Of a DNA stretch of 64,000 nucleotides, positions 1 to 13,176 are shown in pieces. Within the stretch, counting starts at the first letter, position 1. Each line of letters starts with the position of its first letter. The position numbers were made by a program, and so were the translations under genes. Source of the DNA: Melampsora larici-populina 98AG31 (Eukaryota > Basidiomycota > Pucciniomycetes > Pucciniales > Melampsoraceae); contig NW_006768806.1 of the NCBI RefSeq assembly GCF_000204055.1, positions 221,677 through 285,676 of the forward strand, written 5' to 3'. The notes beneath the pieces were generated by a model, which searched no databases, had not been told where the DNA came from, and saw only the letters and a list, made by a program, of their open reading frames with translations.

Positions 1-789
1 TTTGGCTGTATTGCCTTGAATTACAGCCAAGTTTGAAGTTTTATTGAGTAAAAACAGGTAAAAACTTAGGTTTCACTTTTTCTTTTTCAAACCGGAGCGA
101 CAAGCAATATCAGAATGGCTGCAAGTTTAAATCACAAAAAAAAGTTTTATAAGGCCACCAGTTTTTGGTGAAAAGCCCCGACAGAACTCACGCCAAAAAA
201 TCGACTTTAGGAGTAAGTCCCTCGCTGGAGTTGGTGGTTAGGTCCAGCATTGGGACTTAGTTAAGTTTGACACGGCATGCTCTCTTTCCTCAGCTCCATT
301 TGAAACACGAGTTATCTCAGCTACACAACTTCAATCACACATGACTGTCATCAATTAGGTGGAATGTTTTGGGATTGATACTCAAACCTCAAGGGGTGCG
401 TGATGTATGCAGGGTTCGGAAAAAATCAAGACAGAGATGCCTGACATATGCAGAATGGACGAAATGCGGCGGAACTGGTTTGCCATCATCACATGATAAT
501 TTCAAAGTCTTATCCGAGAGTGAGCGAGGAGCGCATCATTGACTTCATGCCAAAAATGGCAGAGTACCAGATCATGACTTGGGTTAATACATTCAAGCCG
601 GTCAGAATACGCTCATACGGTGGCGTTCCGGGTAACCGGGGCGATATGGGGCACGGGCAGTGAGGTAACCTGGTGTAATTGGATACAATCTGCCTATCAG
701 ATTGGATTCTAGAGCATAAAGGTCGAGCATATTCATATTATCGAAGCCTACATCTGAGCCAGTAGTGAAGATGATATAATGGGGCCAAC
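1..789. other. Intergenic DNA left of the eL29 gene
   Basis: I see no recognisable gene here. Short open frames exist on both strands (for example 448-663 plus), but none has similarity I can name or a consistent exon structure. The right part is the 3' flank of the minus-strand eL29 gene and should contain its 3' untranslated region. Confidence 0.4.
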
Positions 790-1231
790 TCATGATGCCT
801 TGGCAGCTCGTGTGGCTTTCAAGGTGCCTGCTTTGGCGAATTTCTGGTTCCTGTGATGATAGCAAAATTCATTAGGTTAGTCGGGCGTAGCAGCATCGCG
901 CCTTCGAGAAAGGCTAACCTTCGGAACTTTGAGTCAACCTAACCATCACAAGGAATATTTCAAAGCCAGTCAGTCAAATCTAGTTAGCGAATACGGATCT
1001 TGTGGAGGTGGACACGGGCACACACCCCTTTGAGAGAAGGATACCGGCCAGTGGCGGGTCTCTTGATCCCATTCTTGTGAGCCTTCTTGTTCTGGTTGTG
1101 ACTGGAAGATGAAGAAGCATCAGTCCCTGGTCGTCATTCCGGAGATCTTGTAGATTCTAGACAGGGAACGGCGTGCAGCCCGAAACGGGTGGTGGAGGTA
1201 CAAACTTGGTGTGGTTCTTTGATTTTGCCAT
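790..1231 (-). CDS. RPL29: 60S ribosomal protein eL29, four exons
   Basis: Component of the large ribosomal subunit. Exons on the minus strand are 1231-1206, 1101-1026, 938-919 and 850-790; together they make 183 bases, 60 residues plus stop. The protein starts MAKSKNHTNHNQNKKAHKN and continues through GRYPSLKGVDSKFRRNQKF, which is the classic eL29 pattern of a very short, Lys/Arg/His/Asn-rich protein. The length matches fungal and animal eL29 (about 60 residues in yeast). The ATG is fixed by the conserved MAKSKNHT start. Exon 3 is only 20 bases, and the first intron follows residue 8, as is common for ribosomal protein genes of intron-rich fungi. All introns are GT..AG. Because no exon makes a long open frame, automated ORF calling would miss this gene. 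Confidence 0.95.
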
Positions 1232-4200
1232 CGCAGATACAAGGGAGCTACTTGATCGTCAGAGGAAAGCGTGAAGGGTGAAAGATGCAGACAAGTCAGC
1301 GCTTGGACCATCATTGTCTCACATCAAGGCACATAATCAATTTGGAAGCGTGAGGTCGGTCGGAAAATCATTGATCGTGTCTTGCAGTGATGTCAAAATT
1401 TGAAGTAAATGCCATGATAAGTGCATCCGAAACAGAAATTGCGGCCAGGTCATTGATTGTGAGGTCGTAGATTGTTCGATAGACGGGCTTGCGCTTGACG
1501 AGGGGTTCATTCGAAAGGAATAGATAGACAGAGCAAAACGGTGCTTACTTTGACGATTGGGTGTTGAGTAGGGGTGTGTTTCGACGTTACGGGGCGTGGG
1601 CGGCGTGATGCACACCTGTAAGGCATAATCGGTAGGTGGTCGAGACACCGGTATCATCAGGCTTGACCTAACCTAGCTCAACCAAACCCCCAAACTTTGC
1701 CAGGACACTCGGCCCAACGGTGTGTGAGCGCTCAAACGCGCGCGGCATTTGTTGGCTGCGTTTACCGTTGCTTGAAGGAAGACAGCATCCGGGGTACCTA
1801 TCTGTAAGGACAACACGAAGTGAACCAATCCTGACCAATCCTTTCATTTTCTTTTTATTGCGTCTCACTTTTTGCGCTTTCCAGTGTATCTAGGGAAGGC
1901 TGAGCACCTCAAGTCGAGCAGCTTGTTGGGTTCCTGCCTTTTCGGCTGGGAAAGTCGTATGATCCATTCACCCACCCAGCTAGCAAACTTATCAAAGTCC
2001 CTAAGTTTACTCAGCCCGGCAGTCGAGGAGAACTCCTATAGCACAGGACCGTAGGTGAAAACAACTTGCCAGAGCTGATTGCTGCCAATCATCATACCTT
2101 GCATGCCCCTCATGCCAGGAAGGCGTATTGGGCAGTGGAGGGAACCTCGCGTTCTGTATATTTTGTGGCATGTATCACTCGTAATAAATGCTGGTTGTCT
2201 CAAAAACATTTCACTGAGAAATTGAATTCCTCACCCTTTTTACTTATGTGCCAACTGTTCGAATATTATTTTATCTTGCACGCTATCGGCATCATTTATC
2301 ATGCTCATTACAGCCTAAGCAAATGCTTACGAGAGTCTTTTCGAGGGCAATACTTGTAACGTCTGGACCTTCGTTAGGGCGAGATGCCCATGTTCTACTG
2401 GATCTCGATTTGATAGAATACTTTTGGGTGGATTCATCACATCATCATGGCTTTCGTGATCATGGGGAGTCCGAGCCAGACGTTGGCGCCCGTCTTCAAA
2501 GTTCTATCGAATGGGTCACCGCTTTCAAAAACCATGTCATCATCAGTAAGTCAACATTGAATTTACAAGTCTGTGGAAGAACTCTGATTTCTACTCCCTG
2601 TCGTGTCCACCCAGGTTCAACGGCGTCTTTTTATATAACAGGCCGGCTGCTTGTTCCCAGTCACACTTGTCTGAGGCGGCCTGATCCTTGATTACTTTCC
2701 AACGGATCAAAGACGGATCTCTGGCCCCAAAGGCCTCAAACAATGGAGAGAAGGCATTTTAGGTAAGATTTTGGTGAGGAAATGGCCAAAAATGTGTACC
2801 ACACACTGGAGGATGGTGTACAAATCACAAGGATTTAGGAATAAGAACCTACAAATCAGAAATGAGCAGAGTCGCCCACAACTAATTCCGAAAATTTGGA
2901 AAAGATATATATGTTTGTATGTTCTTCTTCATCTTGGGGGTCTAGATCAAAGCAAGGCCCATGCAAGTCATCATCAAATTATCCTGACCGTCTCACTTAA
3001 AATCTTTGTCACTGACAGGGAGCTGGAAATTGATATCTGATATCTAAATCTACACTCTATCTGTCTCAAGATGATTGTGAGTCTGGTACAGACCAAACAG
3101 TTTCATACCAAGGGCTATATCATGTGTACCTTAACTGAGTCCCATCTGCTCTTGAGCAAGCGTTGGAAAGCAAAGGGATCAAGATGTAATGATGAATTTG
3201 GTGGTGGCAAGCTCAATCACCTTTTGGTGGTGGACTTCTACTTGTACTGAAATCTTTTTGGCCCTCATTATGAAGCTTCTTCTTCTTCAACCATGTCATA
3301 AACCAATTTTTTACCAAGCTTTGTTGCTATTGAAGATCTCTTTTTTAGATAAAGACAAATTTTTTTCCTTCAGCTCAAACAGAGCATTGTTGGAATTTCA
3401 AGTGCTGTGATACACACACAATGTAAGCTGATGGGGTCCTTTTGGCCTCAGGAAAAGAAAGTGTGGCAATAAGCTAATTGAAAACATAATCAAAGGATAA
3501 GAAATCCCATCACTGAAAGCAAAAAAGTTCTATTGCACATACTACTCCACCACAAAAACTTGATGGTACTTGACTCCACCAAATTCAACAATACATATCC
3601 CTCCCTACTTAACTACCATGTAGTGAATAGGTAGGATCTCTCTTTCTTTTAGGAGAAAACTTATATTTTTGATTTCTTTAACAATAACAATCTTGTAAGT
3701 AAAACATAACAAACATTTTTAATAAAGAGAAAAAGATGGAAGAGAAAGTTCTGTTTTGAAGAGTACTGTGTGGCAGTGTGCAGCTGAAAGAAGGGACTTA
3801 CTTGCAAAGTGGAAAATAGGGCCTGATATATGGCCTGAGAATAGATCTGCTGGACTCTTTTGCCATAGACTGGTCTCATCATAAGTTAAACTTGCCTCCA
3901 CATAATGGGAATCGTATGCCTTGATCCCCTCATAGCATCCTGCTCATGTGTCCCAAAACCTCAAGTGATTCTGTAGATACATAGGAAACTTGATAGTCCA
4001 ATTTTCAAAAAAAAATGATATTGAGAAATCAAGAGTGAAAGGTTGTAGATGGCAAGGTGCACAGTTCTCATCATTGTTGTGGATGCAAGTTCAAGTTGTA
4101 AAAAATCTCATGAGGTGACCAGAGTTTGGCAAAAAGGCCCATATAGCTCAGGCCATATTGTCCCAACCAAAGAAAAAGTTTGTTGGTTTGCTCATCCTAC

Positions 4201-5333
4201 ACCTGTGGTCAGGGATGCAGGAATGAGTACCAAGTATGAGTATATACTCAACTGATACTCACTTTGTACGGGTTTACAGGGCCAAAAATAGGCAAAAATA
4301 CTCAGTATACTCAATAATACTCACTTTACTGAGTAAACTCATACTCACTCCTGCATCCCTGCCTGTGGTTCCTCCAAATCTCTTCATTGTAATCAGGAAA
4401 GAACTACAGAAGATCAGCCTCTTTTGCAACATCTCAGCCTGCCTGGTGCAAGATTTTGACAGGTTGGTCAGCTTTCTCAAGCATCACAACATTTTTTCCA
4501 AACCTCAAACTCACATCAGTCTGCAAACAAAAGGATGAAATGAGAATGTATACACATGATTGTGTGTAGGATAAGTACTAGTAGAACCAGAAGTTTCTTT
4601 GGTCAAAAGGACTTTTATCAATATGACAAGGAGATAACGGGAATTGCAAAACTCCCTAGTCAAGCCCCCACAGGCTCACACAACAGAAGTTGCGGCACCT
4701 CTTGATCATAATTCTTGGGTTTCAAACTGGCTCAATATATTTGTGCCCCAGCACCACCCAAGCAATCAAGTGATTACATAAATCACTTGGAGAGGACTTA
4801 AAATTGTAGTATTTTTTTGGCCAACTTGAAAGCTGTCAAATCTTCCTAAACTAGCCATGCTGATGGAGCTCATCCTTTCATTGCTGCCTGTTTACATCAT
4901 GGTAATCAAGAGGTTTTGTCTATAGCTAAACCACCCAACTGATTGTCCAGAGATCACAAAAGGCTCACATTTTAGATTGGTGGACACAGACACCAAAGTC
5001 ATTTATCCCAGCCTGTCTTTGAGAACCTTCATGGACACCTCTCATTTTTTAAAGTGTATAGTTTCTTAATAGCATATGACACTATCTAACTTCTTCCAGT
5101 CTCCACAGGTGACCCTTGCAGAGCCTGGCCCCGCTAACCCCCATCCGCGGCGGGTCTTGATCACCAGCCTGCCCTCTGGAGCCGTCCGTATGCCATCGCC
5201 GGATAGACGCCGGGTCGGGTAGTGGATTCAACCCAGCAAGAATGTATGCAGGTTAGCTGATCGATCATGAACAAAATATTCCTCCAATCCTCAATAACTT
5301 CATCACCTTTCCACGTTCCATTGCGCGGCCGAG
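1232..5333. other. Intergenic tract between eL29 and RSE1
   Basis: The first few hundred bases are the eL29 promoter side. At 2448-2546 there is an exon-like stretch starting MAFVIMGSPSQTLAPVF, followed by a good GTAAGT donor and a CACCCAG acceptor near 2613. The next exon then runs into a stop within a few codons, so I do not call a gene. The rest is AT-rich and gene-free apart from the MITE at 4210-4361. The last 200 bases before 5334 should hold the RSE1 promoter; no clear TATA box is visible. Confidence 0.4.
4210..4361. mobile_element. hAT-type MITE with 8 bp target duplication
   Basis: A 152 bp non-coding element. Its ends are inverted repeats: CAGGGATGCAGGAATGAGTA on the left and, read from the right end, CAGGGATGCAGGAGTGAGTA. 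It is flanked by a perfect 8 bp direct repeat CCTGTGGT at 4202-4209 and 4362-4369. An 8 bp target duplication with termini starting CAGGG is the signature of hAT-superfamily transposition. The interior has further copies of GAGTATA/TATACTC-like words and no coding capacity, so it must have been moved in trans by an autonomous relative. Near-identical termini and an intact duplication suggest a fairly recent insertion. Confidence 0.85.
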
Positions 5334-8300
5334 ATGCATCTTTATAATCTCACACTCTTGCCACCGTCCGCCATCACCTGCGCTACTGTCGGTTCATTCT
5401 CAGGGACTCGCCAGCAGGACATATGTATCTGTCGAGGTGGCACCCGACTGGAACTTCTCAGGCCGGATGCCTCCACTGGAAAGATGAATTCGGTGATCTC
5501 TTCTGATGCATTCGGGACGATACGGTCGCTCACGTCTTTCAGGCTAACCGGAGGCACCAAAGATTACATTATTCTTGGATCGGATTCTGGAAGGATTGTC
5601 GTGTTGGAGTTCGATCCGGTGTTGAACGCGTTTGTAAAAGTTCATCAAGAAACATACGGAAAGTCTGGCGCACGAAGAGTCGTACCAGGACAATATTTGG
5701 CCACGGATCCAAAAGGTCGAGCTGTGATGGTTGCCGCCATGGAGAAAAGTAAATTGGTGTACATCCTGAACCGAGGTTAGCCAAAGGTCGAATGCATGGC
5801 TCCGTTTGCAAAAGAAATTCTCGATTTATACTCACCGATACTTCGATACACTTTTCACGTCCAGATTCTGCTGCAAATTTAACTATCTCATCTCCTCTGG
5901 AAGCACACAAGTCCAACGCTATCATTCATCACATTGTGGGGGTCGACGTCGGATTCGAAAACCCTCTCTTTGCTGCACTTGAGGTGGACTATGGCGAATC
6001 AGATCAGGATCACACAGGCGAAGCCTTCAATTCAGCTGAAAAGGTAAGACTCTCATCCGGCTCCGCTTGGAATCTAGTCACTGATAGGTTTCAGTCTGAA
6101 CAACTAAATTTACTTGGCTATAGATGTTGACTTACTACGAACTCGATCTAGGCCTGAATCACGTGGTCCGGAAGTGGTCCGAGCCCACAGAGCCTCGGGC
6201 AAACATGTTATTGCAAGTTCCAGGTGGACAGAGCGCTACACACGCTGATAAGTTTGATGGACCCTCCGGGGTGCTGGTATGTTGCGAGGATATGATCATC
6301 TACAAGCACCAGAATGTGAAAGAGCACAGAGTGCCGATTCCCAAACGGAACACCCCTTTCAATGACGTAGAACGAGGTGTTATCATTGTGGCCGCAGTGA
6401 TGCACAAAATGCGGGTCAGCTCTTCTTATACATTGGGATCACAAATAGATTTTACCTCATGATATATTCTTCGGCCTAATCTCTTTGATCCTTTTGTAGG
6501 GGGCCTTTTTCTTCCTCGTGCAAACCGAAGAAGGGGATCTATTCAAAGTCACAATTGATCATGAAGACGAAGAAGTACAAGCTTTGAAGATCAAGTATTT
6601 CGATACAGTTCCCGTTTCTTCAAGCCTCACAATCCTCAAGTCCGGGTTCTTGTTTGTTGCTGCCGAAATGGGCAACCAGTTCGTTTTCAATTGCCTTTCT
6701 AGTGGCGGATTTGCTTTGAGTGATGATTTTGTTGCATATTAATCGCATACTTACTGAGTGTCTTGCTGTCGTCATTCAAATAGCTATCTTTATCAGTTTG
6801 AAAAATTGGGCGATGACGATGACGAAACCGAGTTTTCGTCGGAGCAGTATCCCGACAATGGTTGCAGCGATGAACCACTACCCAAGGCTTTCTTCAAACC
6901 TCGCCCACTACAGAATTTGGTCTTGTCGGATGAATTGGAATCCCTGGCACCAATCATCGATGCTAAAGCTGCAAATCTTTTAAACACAGACTCTCCTCAA
7001 ATCTTGACCAGCTGTGGGAGGGGCTCTCGCAGCTCTCTTCGAATATTAAGGCATGGCTTAGACGTGTCTGAGATTGTTACATCAGATCTTCCTGGACCCC
7101 CCACCAACGTATGGACTACCAAATTGAACGATGACGATCTTTTCGACCGTTATATAATTTTGGGCTTCTTGAACGCCACCCTTGTGTTGTCGATTGGTGA
7201 AACAATCGTAGAGGTCTCTGATACGGGCTTCCTGACCAACTCCCCCACGATCTCCATTCAACAATTGGACAAGAATGGCCTATTACAAATTCATCCCACG
7301 GGAATTCGTCATATCCATTTGAATGGGGGGGTCACAGAATGGAAAGTCCCCGCGGGACGTAAAATTGTTGTGTCCACTTCAAATCAAAGACAGGTCGTAG
7401 TGGGATTAAGTGGAGGCGAGCTGATCTACTTCGAATTAGATCTGGAGGGTCAATTGAATGAGTATCAAGAGCAAAAGGAGATGGGCTCTACCATCACAAC
7501 ACTGTCTTTATCTGAAGTGCCGAAGGGTCGACAACGAACTCCATTTTTGGCCATTGGACTCGAGAACCTGACCGTCCAGATCATTTCACTTGACCCGAAT
7601 TCGGTTCTGGAAACCATCAGTTTACAAGCCTTGACCTCGGTCCCTAGTTCAATTTGTATCGCCGAGCTATTGGACTCATCGATTGACAAGAATAATGAGA
7701 CACTATTTGTCAACATCGGTCTGTCAAATGGAGTGCTTTTACGAACTGTACTAGATTCCGTTAACGGTCAACTCACGGATACTCGTACTAGGTGCAGTGA
7801 ACATTTCATTTGCTTACACTTAGATTCAAATTCGAGGCTTTGTTGGACTGATGGCACATCGGCTTGTACACTACTATTGTTCTCGCCTCTTAAAGGTTCC
7901 TAGGCTCTCGGCCTGTCAAGCTTTTGAGAGTCAAGGTCGATTCAAAGACCAGTGTGATTGCACTCTCTTCGCGCACGTGGCTGAACTATACGTATCAGAA
8001 TATGTTACAATTCAATCCTTTGATTTACGACTCTATCGACAACGTCCACAGCTTTAGCGCTGAGCTGTGTCCAGAAGGGTTGATTGGTATTGTGGGAAGC
8101 TCTTTGCGGTATGTCACGTTATACAAATGGCCCGATCCCTCCACTGATGACATGAGCTGACATTGGCTACGTTGTGTCCCGTTAAGCATTTTCACTATCC
8201 CCAAATTGGGGATCAAAGTCAAGCAGGATTCGATGCCTCTTTCTTACACCCCCCGCAAGATGATCTTGGATCCTGTCACCAAGCACGTTATCACCATCGA

Positions 8301-10099
8301 ATCTGAACACCGAACCATGTCGCCCAGCGTCAAGGCGGAGCGGCTTGCTGAACATGTAGGTTGAATGTTTGCACCAAATTGCTGGGGTGCTGTCAATCCA
8401 CAGCCTCACTTTTTAATTTCGTTTTTCTTGCGTTGTTTGCACGACTAGAAAGCGCAAGGGTTGGAGTTTGACGAGCACATCTTCAATGACGAAGTGCTTG
8501 GACTGCCAAGGAGCGAACCTGGACAATGGGCATCTTGCATCAGGATCAGCGATCCCTTGGAGGTGAGCTTGTTTGGTGGCTTTTCGCCGACTGGCTGTCT
8601 GTTCCCTTGTGGCTGACACATTTACTTTAATTAACCCGGACACGACACATTTATATCACTGTAGAAAACTACCTTGACGAAGATAGAGTTGGAGAATAAC
8701 GAAGCTGCTACTTCCGCGGCCATTGTCTCGTTCGCCAATCAGGACTTGCAAGGGCCACTCTTAGTTGTAGGGACAGCAAAAGATGCATTTGTGCAGCCGC
8801 GTACTTGTCGAAACGGATATCTCAGCGTGTTCAAGTTTACGGACAATGGGAAGGGCTTAGAATTGTTACACAAGGTCTGTCTGTCTAACAAGCTTGAATC
8901 TCTATTCACTGGTATCATCATCGGACGGCGATTGCAAACTGACTCCAGACATTAATTTTCAGACGGAGGTCGATGATATCCCTACTGCTATCATTGGCTT
9001 CCAAGGACGCCTTGCAGCTGGTATCGGTAAAGCATTGCGGATATTTGATCTGGGAAAGAAGAAGCTCCTTCGCAAAGTCGAAAACAAAACCTTTTCAGCC
9101 GCAATATCATCCCTATCAACCCAGGGTCCGCGATTGTTAGTTGGTGATGCACAAGATAGCATATCCTACGCGGTTTACAAGCCTGCAGAAAATCGTTTGC
9201 TTGTTTTTGCAGATGATATCTCTCCACGTTGGACCACGTGTGCAACAATGGTAGACTACGATACTTGGTATGTCTCGCATATTTCTTCGCAGATCGATAC
9301 ATTATGAGCTGATCAATTATTTCCTGAAGTGCTGGAGGAGACAGGTTTGGAAACGTGTGGGTCAACCGGATACCAAAGACTGTATCAGATGAAGTTGATG
9401 ACGACCCCACTGGTACGTAGTCCCTGAAGCTCCTTATGCTTTACCCTCAGACCTGGCTGACTCAGGCTTTGCTATGTATACAGGGGCAGGTATTATGCAT
9501 GAGAAGGGTTATTTGATGGGTGCTCCGCATAAAGTCAAGAATTTGGTTCATTTTCACCTCAACGATATCCCTACCTCGATGGAAAAAACTTCTCTGGTAC
9601 CTGGTGGTCGTGAAGTCTTGCTCTACACCGGGCTACAGGGCACAGTCGGAATTCTTATACCGTTCTTGTCAAAAGAAGACGTAGACTTCTTCCAGACGCT
9701 CGAAATGCAGTGAGTGCATTGGGACACCTATCTGCTTTGTTCCACACATTGCACGCCTGTTGACGTCGCTTCTTGGTCTGTTTCCAGCATGCGGTCAGAA
9801 CTACCCAGTCTGGTTGGTCGAGATCATCTAGCTTACCGGGGGTATTACGTAAGTTCCACAGCCAATGATAGACATTTGAGATCTGACGCTAACAACACTC
9901 GTGTCTCTCCGCTGCTGATCATCTCACGTCGTTGACGCCTACCTAGTTCCCGGTCAAAAACTGCGTAGACGGTGATATGTGTGAATCTTTTGCGCTACTA
10001 CCCATGTCCAAACAACAACAGGTCGCGGCAGAGCTGGATCGTAGTGTTTCAGATGTTCTGAAGAAGATTGAGGCTGTGAGGGTTTCAAGCGGATATTGA
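5334..10099 (+). CDS. RSE1: Pre-mRNA-splicing factor Rse1 / SF3b subunit 3, 14 exons
   Basis: Rse1 (human SF3B3/SAP130) is a large beta-propeller scaffold of the SF3b complex in U2 snRNP, acting in branch-site recognition in the nucleus. Exons: 5334-5775, 5865-6043, 6124-6414, 6500-6678, 6784-7791, 7896-8108, 8187-8355, 8449-8562, 8665-8874, 8963-9267, 9330-9412, 9484-9709, 9788-9848, 9947-10099. They sum to 3633 bases, 1210 residues, against 1217 in human. Conserved blocks appear in family order: [96 protein letters not shown] and the carboxyl-terminal [14 protein letters not shown]. The start [13 protein letters not shown] matches the family amino terminus (MFLYNLTLQ type). Donors include non-consensus GTTCGT (exon 4) and GTCTGT (exon 9), both required by protein similarity. 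Confidence 0.97.
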
Positions 10100-11794
10100 T
10101 AGAATGTAAAAATATATGAACCGGACGTGTATGTTTTGCACCTGTTTAAGGGCGCGTACCTCCTCAAAATTTAAAAACCAACGTAAGAAACTTGCGTCTT
10201 CGCTGCATGCGAGCTGTAGAGCCCGAGAACATCTCACGGGTCGCTCCGCGTATGTATCAATACCAGACCAGACATGATGGCCAGTTGTGTTGCAGCCCAT
10301 GTACTTTCTTGAAGCAACACTGCATCCTCATAATAACCTGTTGTTTCTTGCACCTTCTTGGGTGTGTAATCTGCCAGACTATGGGACAGTCGAGAAAGGC
10401 ACCACCTCATGTCACGCATGGGCTATGGATGAGACCATCCCTCATGAGACGGTGAGGTCGTCAAGAGATCATATAATAATGATCTCTCTCGTTGCCCCTC
10501 TGGAAGAAGGGCATACGCCTATTTTCTCTTACCCGAAGATCATCCTCGCCGTTTTCCCGTTTTTTCTTCCTCAGCTCCCTCTCGCAAAAAGTCTCCTTTT
10601 CAAATTCCTCCTCTCGTGGTACTTGCCCACCCACCCTGTGGGTTTAATAGAGCTCTTTTCCCCACTCTCTGTCCCACCTGCGCCAGTCAGACGTCTGACT
10701 GGTAGAGCTCTTCGCTTGGAGCACCCAAACGCTTTGAACCGCTCAAAGCGATTTAAGTCCTCCTCGAAGCTGCTCGAGGCGCTAGGGTTTTGACCCGCAG
10801 CCAGCAAGCCTCTAAGGCCTTCCTCGAGGCAATGCAACGTCACCAGTCACCTAGTGTAATGGAGAGTTTTATGCCTACTAGTTATTGAAACACCCTTAGT
10901 GAATTGATACACTTCCGCTAAGGACCCTTTCTCTCTAGAAAAGCTACGAGAACAAATGGATGCCGGTCTAGGTGGTATGCAGCCAAGCCTTATGCTCACA
11001 GGGCCAGCACTTGATTGGGCCCATGATCATTGCTGCTAAGCAAGCCTCTGTGGAACATCAGTATACATTTGGGAGTCATGGCTGTGAATGATTCTGCCTC
11101 ACACACGCATTGCAGTTTGTAGTTTGCACACTCAGCTGGGGGTGCAAGACTTTTTTCCTTTCATCCTTCAAACTGCATCTGTCACTGTATACATGCTTAC
11201 TGGTCGAATCATAGCGAGTTCAGGTTGATCTAGTGAGCAGACCAACTCACAAAGGAACTTCAATATTATTCAGTGGACTTCTATTTACAGACAAAAAGCA
11301 TGACACTCAGTGAATTTTAATTTCTCTTATGCTGACATTTTGTTTGCTCGGTCTATCTATTACTCTTTGGAGCTGGAAAAATTCCAAAAGGATGAGATTT
11401 TGATTTTTATCTACATAAACAGATAGATAAGCTTCCATCATCCTTGTGACATTGAATTATGATTTGCCATCACTTGCGTATTGATCTGATTTGTTGTGAC
11501 ACAACCGAGTTTAGCTGGTGTTCATTTGGTAAAGTCGCCATCAATCCATACATGTTTTGTACTTTCTTATCCAGATTTGTCATGGCAATTTGTATGTTTA
11601 CTAATTACAACTTGAGCTGATGAAGCATTGACTATCTTTTCGCCTTCATTTGCTTATTGTCCAAGCTGAAAACTATTGTATGTAGTATGAATGTTGCAGT
11701 CGGGTTGCTTTTGCCATCAATTGGAATATTTTACCAGGGAGCGATCTTTTGAGGGAAAAAAGATGAGACAGAAACCCTTCGTCTTCAACCGTTG
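10100..11794. other. Intergenic tract between convergent RSE1 and MED20-like genes
   Basis: The two neighbouring genes converge, so this holds both 3' ends. Around 10450-10850 there is a locally GC-richer stretch with a perfect 20 bp palindrome, CCAGTCAGACGTCTGACTGG at 10683-10702, and nearby CTCGAAGC/GCTCGAG words; it may be a repeat fragment. The remainder is AT-rich and I see no gene in it. Confidence 0.4.
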
Positions 11795-13176
11795 CTATAT
11801 CACACCCTCCCTTTTTGCTAGCATCATCATCGAATAACCGCTTCTTCTAGCTTCAAAACTAATATCACAATCCGGTCGAGTAGTTTGAGAATTGTGTTCA
11901 AGATACAAACCTGTGTCAAATAATTCTTCGGCAGTTGGAAAGAATGGTTTGAAAGTGAGCGATCTATTTCGTGATTGCATCAATTGATTCAACACGTTCT
12001 GAGCGCAGCTAGAATCAGTTGCCAACCCTTCCGGAGCAGCCACACACTCAATCTACACACGAAAACAATCGGAAAACAAGAGTCATCAACAAGGCTTTTC
12101 AGACTAAAGCCAAAAGGTACGCGTCCACTGGCCTCAAGAATTATCCAAGGTAGACTCGTGCTAGAATTGCTAGTACCCTTGGTAGTTAGCTTCCCTATTC
12201 TTATCCAATAGTCGGGTTTCATCTGGCTTGCGAAAGATGGCGAATCTTCATCGTGTTTTACGTTGTTCAAGTTGATAGGGGTCGAATACAAACCCCATAT
12301 GACACCGTTGATGAGAGTTGCGTGGGACCGAGGAACCCAAAGCGCCGGGCCAGGTGGACCCTGTGCACTTATAAGAGTATTTGAAAGTAAATGTTCGAAA
12401 GACTCCGGGAAGCAGGCTAAGGATATTCGAAAATGTCTCGGGGGCTCTGGCGGTAGATCAAGGAAGCTATCGTCATCTTCAAGAAGTGCCTCGTGGGCAG
12501 GTGCAATGGAGCTGTCGATGTCTGTCGAAATGTTGACGGTGGGGTTTTGAGCAGATACCGAAGTCGTTTGTCCCAAGGGATCTTTGACGACACTCATCAG
12601 GTTAGAAGCTTCAGTGCTATGTGAGATGACAGCAGCATTGCTATCTGGAAGTTGAACATTCAGAGAGCCATCGGAAGGAATAAGCCGCTTAGCCTTGCGT
12701 TTCTTCATCTCGATTTCTCTTTCCTTCAGCCTAGTCCTCCAACTTGACCGAGTAGGTGCATTGACATCCTCTACCATTGCTACCAATCCGTCGGGGCCAG
12801 CCGAATTGCGAACTGTGTACATTATGCGTTGTCTAGAACGACTACCGCTCTCATTCACATCGTCTCCTGAGTCCTGCCGTTCATGCGAGTATGACCCGCT
12901 GGTAAAGATGCCTTGGAATGACTGTTCAACCAATGGCGGTGTGGGCTGGCGATAACTTCGGATGTTAACGGACCATCGAGTCTCGGTCAAGAAGGCCTGT
13001 CATTCCAGGCGCGCAGACTCAGCAGGTTCAATCAGTACACCAATGCGCTGCACTGGGGCCAGCAACTCTGAGAGTTATCCAGGACGCACCTGTCGATTGC
13101 GATGCAAACGCTCCGTCAAAAGCTCGAAGATATCCACCCCGATGCCATCAACCCGCGCAACTACGGTTCCTCCCAT
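11795..13176 (-). CDS. MED20: Mediator complex subunit Med20-like (TRFP/SRB2 family), three exons
   Basis: Med20 is a head-module subunit of Mediator, bridging activators and RNA polymerase II. Exons on the minus strand: 13176-13090, 12996-12121, 12052-11795; 1221 bases, 406 residues. The amino-terminal exon gives MGGTVVARVDGIGVDIFELL, resembling the MGVT... start and ELLT helix of Med20. Later blocks fit the family fold: RIMYTVRNSAGPDGLVAMVE (cf. human KLMYVMHNSEY), HFRISLACFP, DYWIRIGKLTTKG (cf. CDFLVKVGTVTMG), WIILEASGRIECV and the final helix SCAQNVLNQLMQSRNR. At 406 residues it is about twice the human length; the excess is polar, Ser/Asp-rich insertions (residues about 60-170). The similarity is weak per site but collinear, and the exon joins are in frame. 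It shares a divergent promoter with RPA2. The identification is inference from pattern; the gene model is firmer. Confidence 0.62.

Noticed and set aside
448..663. 71-codon plus-strand frame near the left edge
   Set aside because: It has no similarity, no partner exon and lies in the 3' flank of the eL29 gene.
10683..10702. Perfect 20 bp palindrome as an operator or origin
   Set aside because: It is single, in a gene-free fungal intergenic region, with no accompanying array; it more likely belongs to a repeat fragment.
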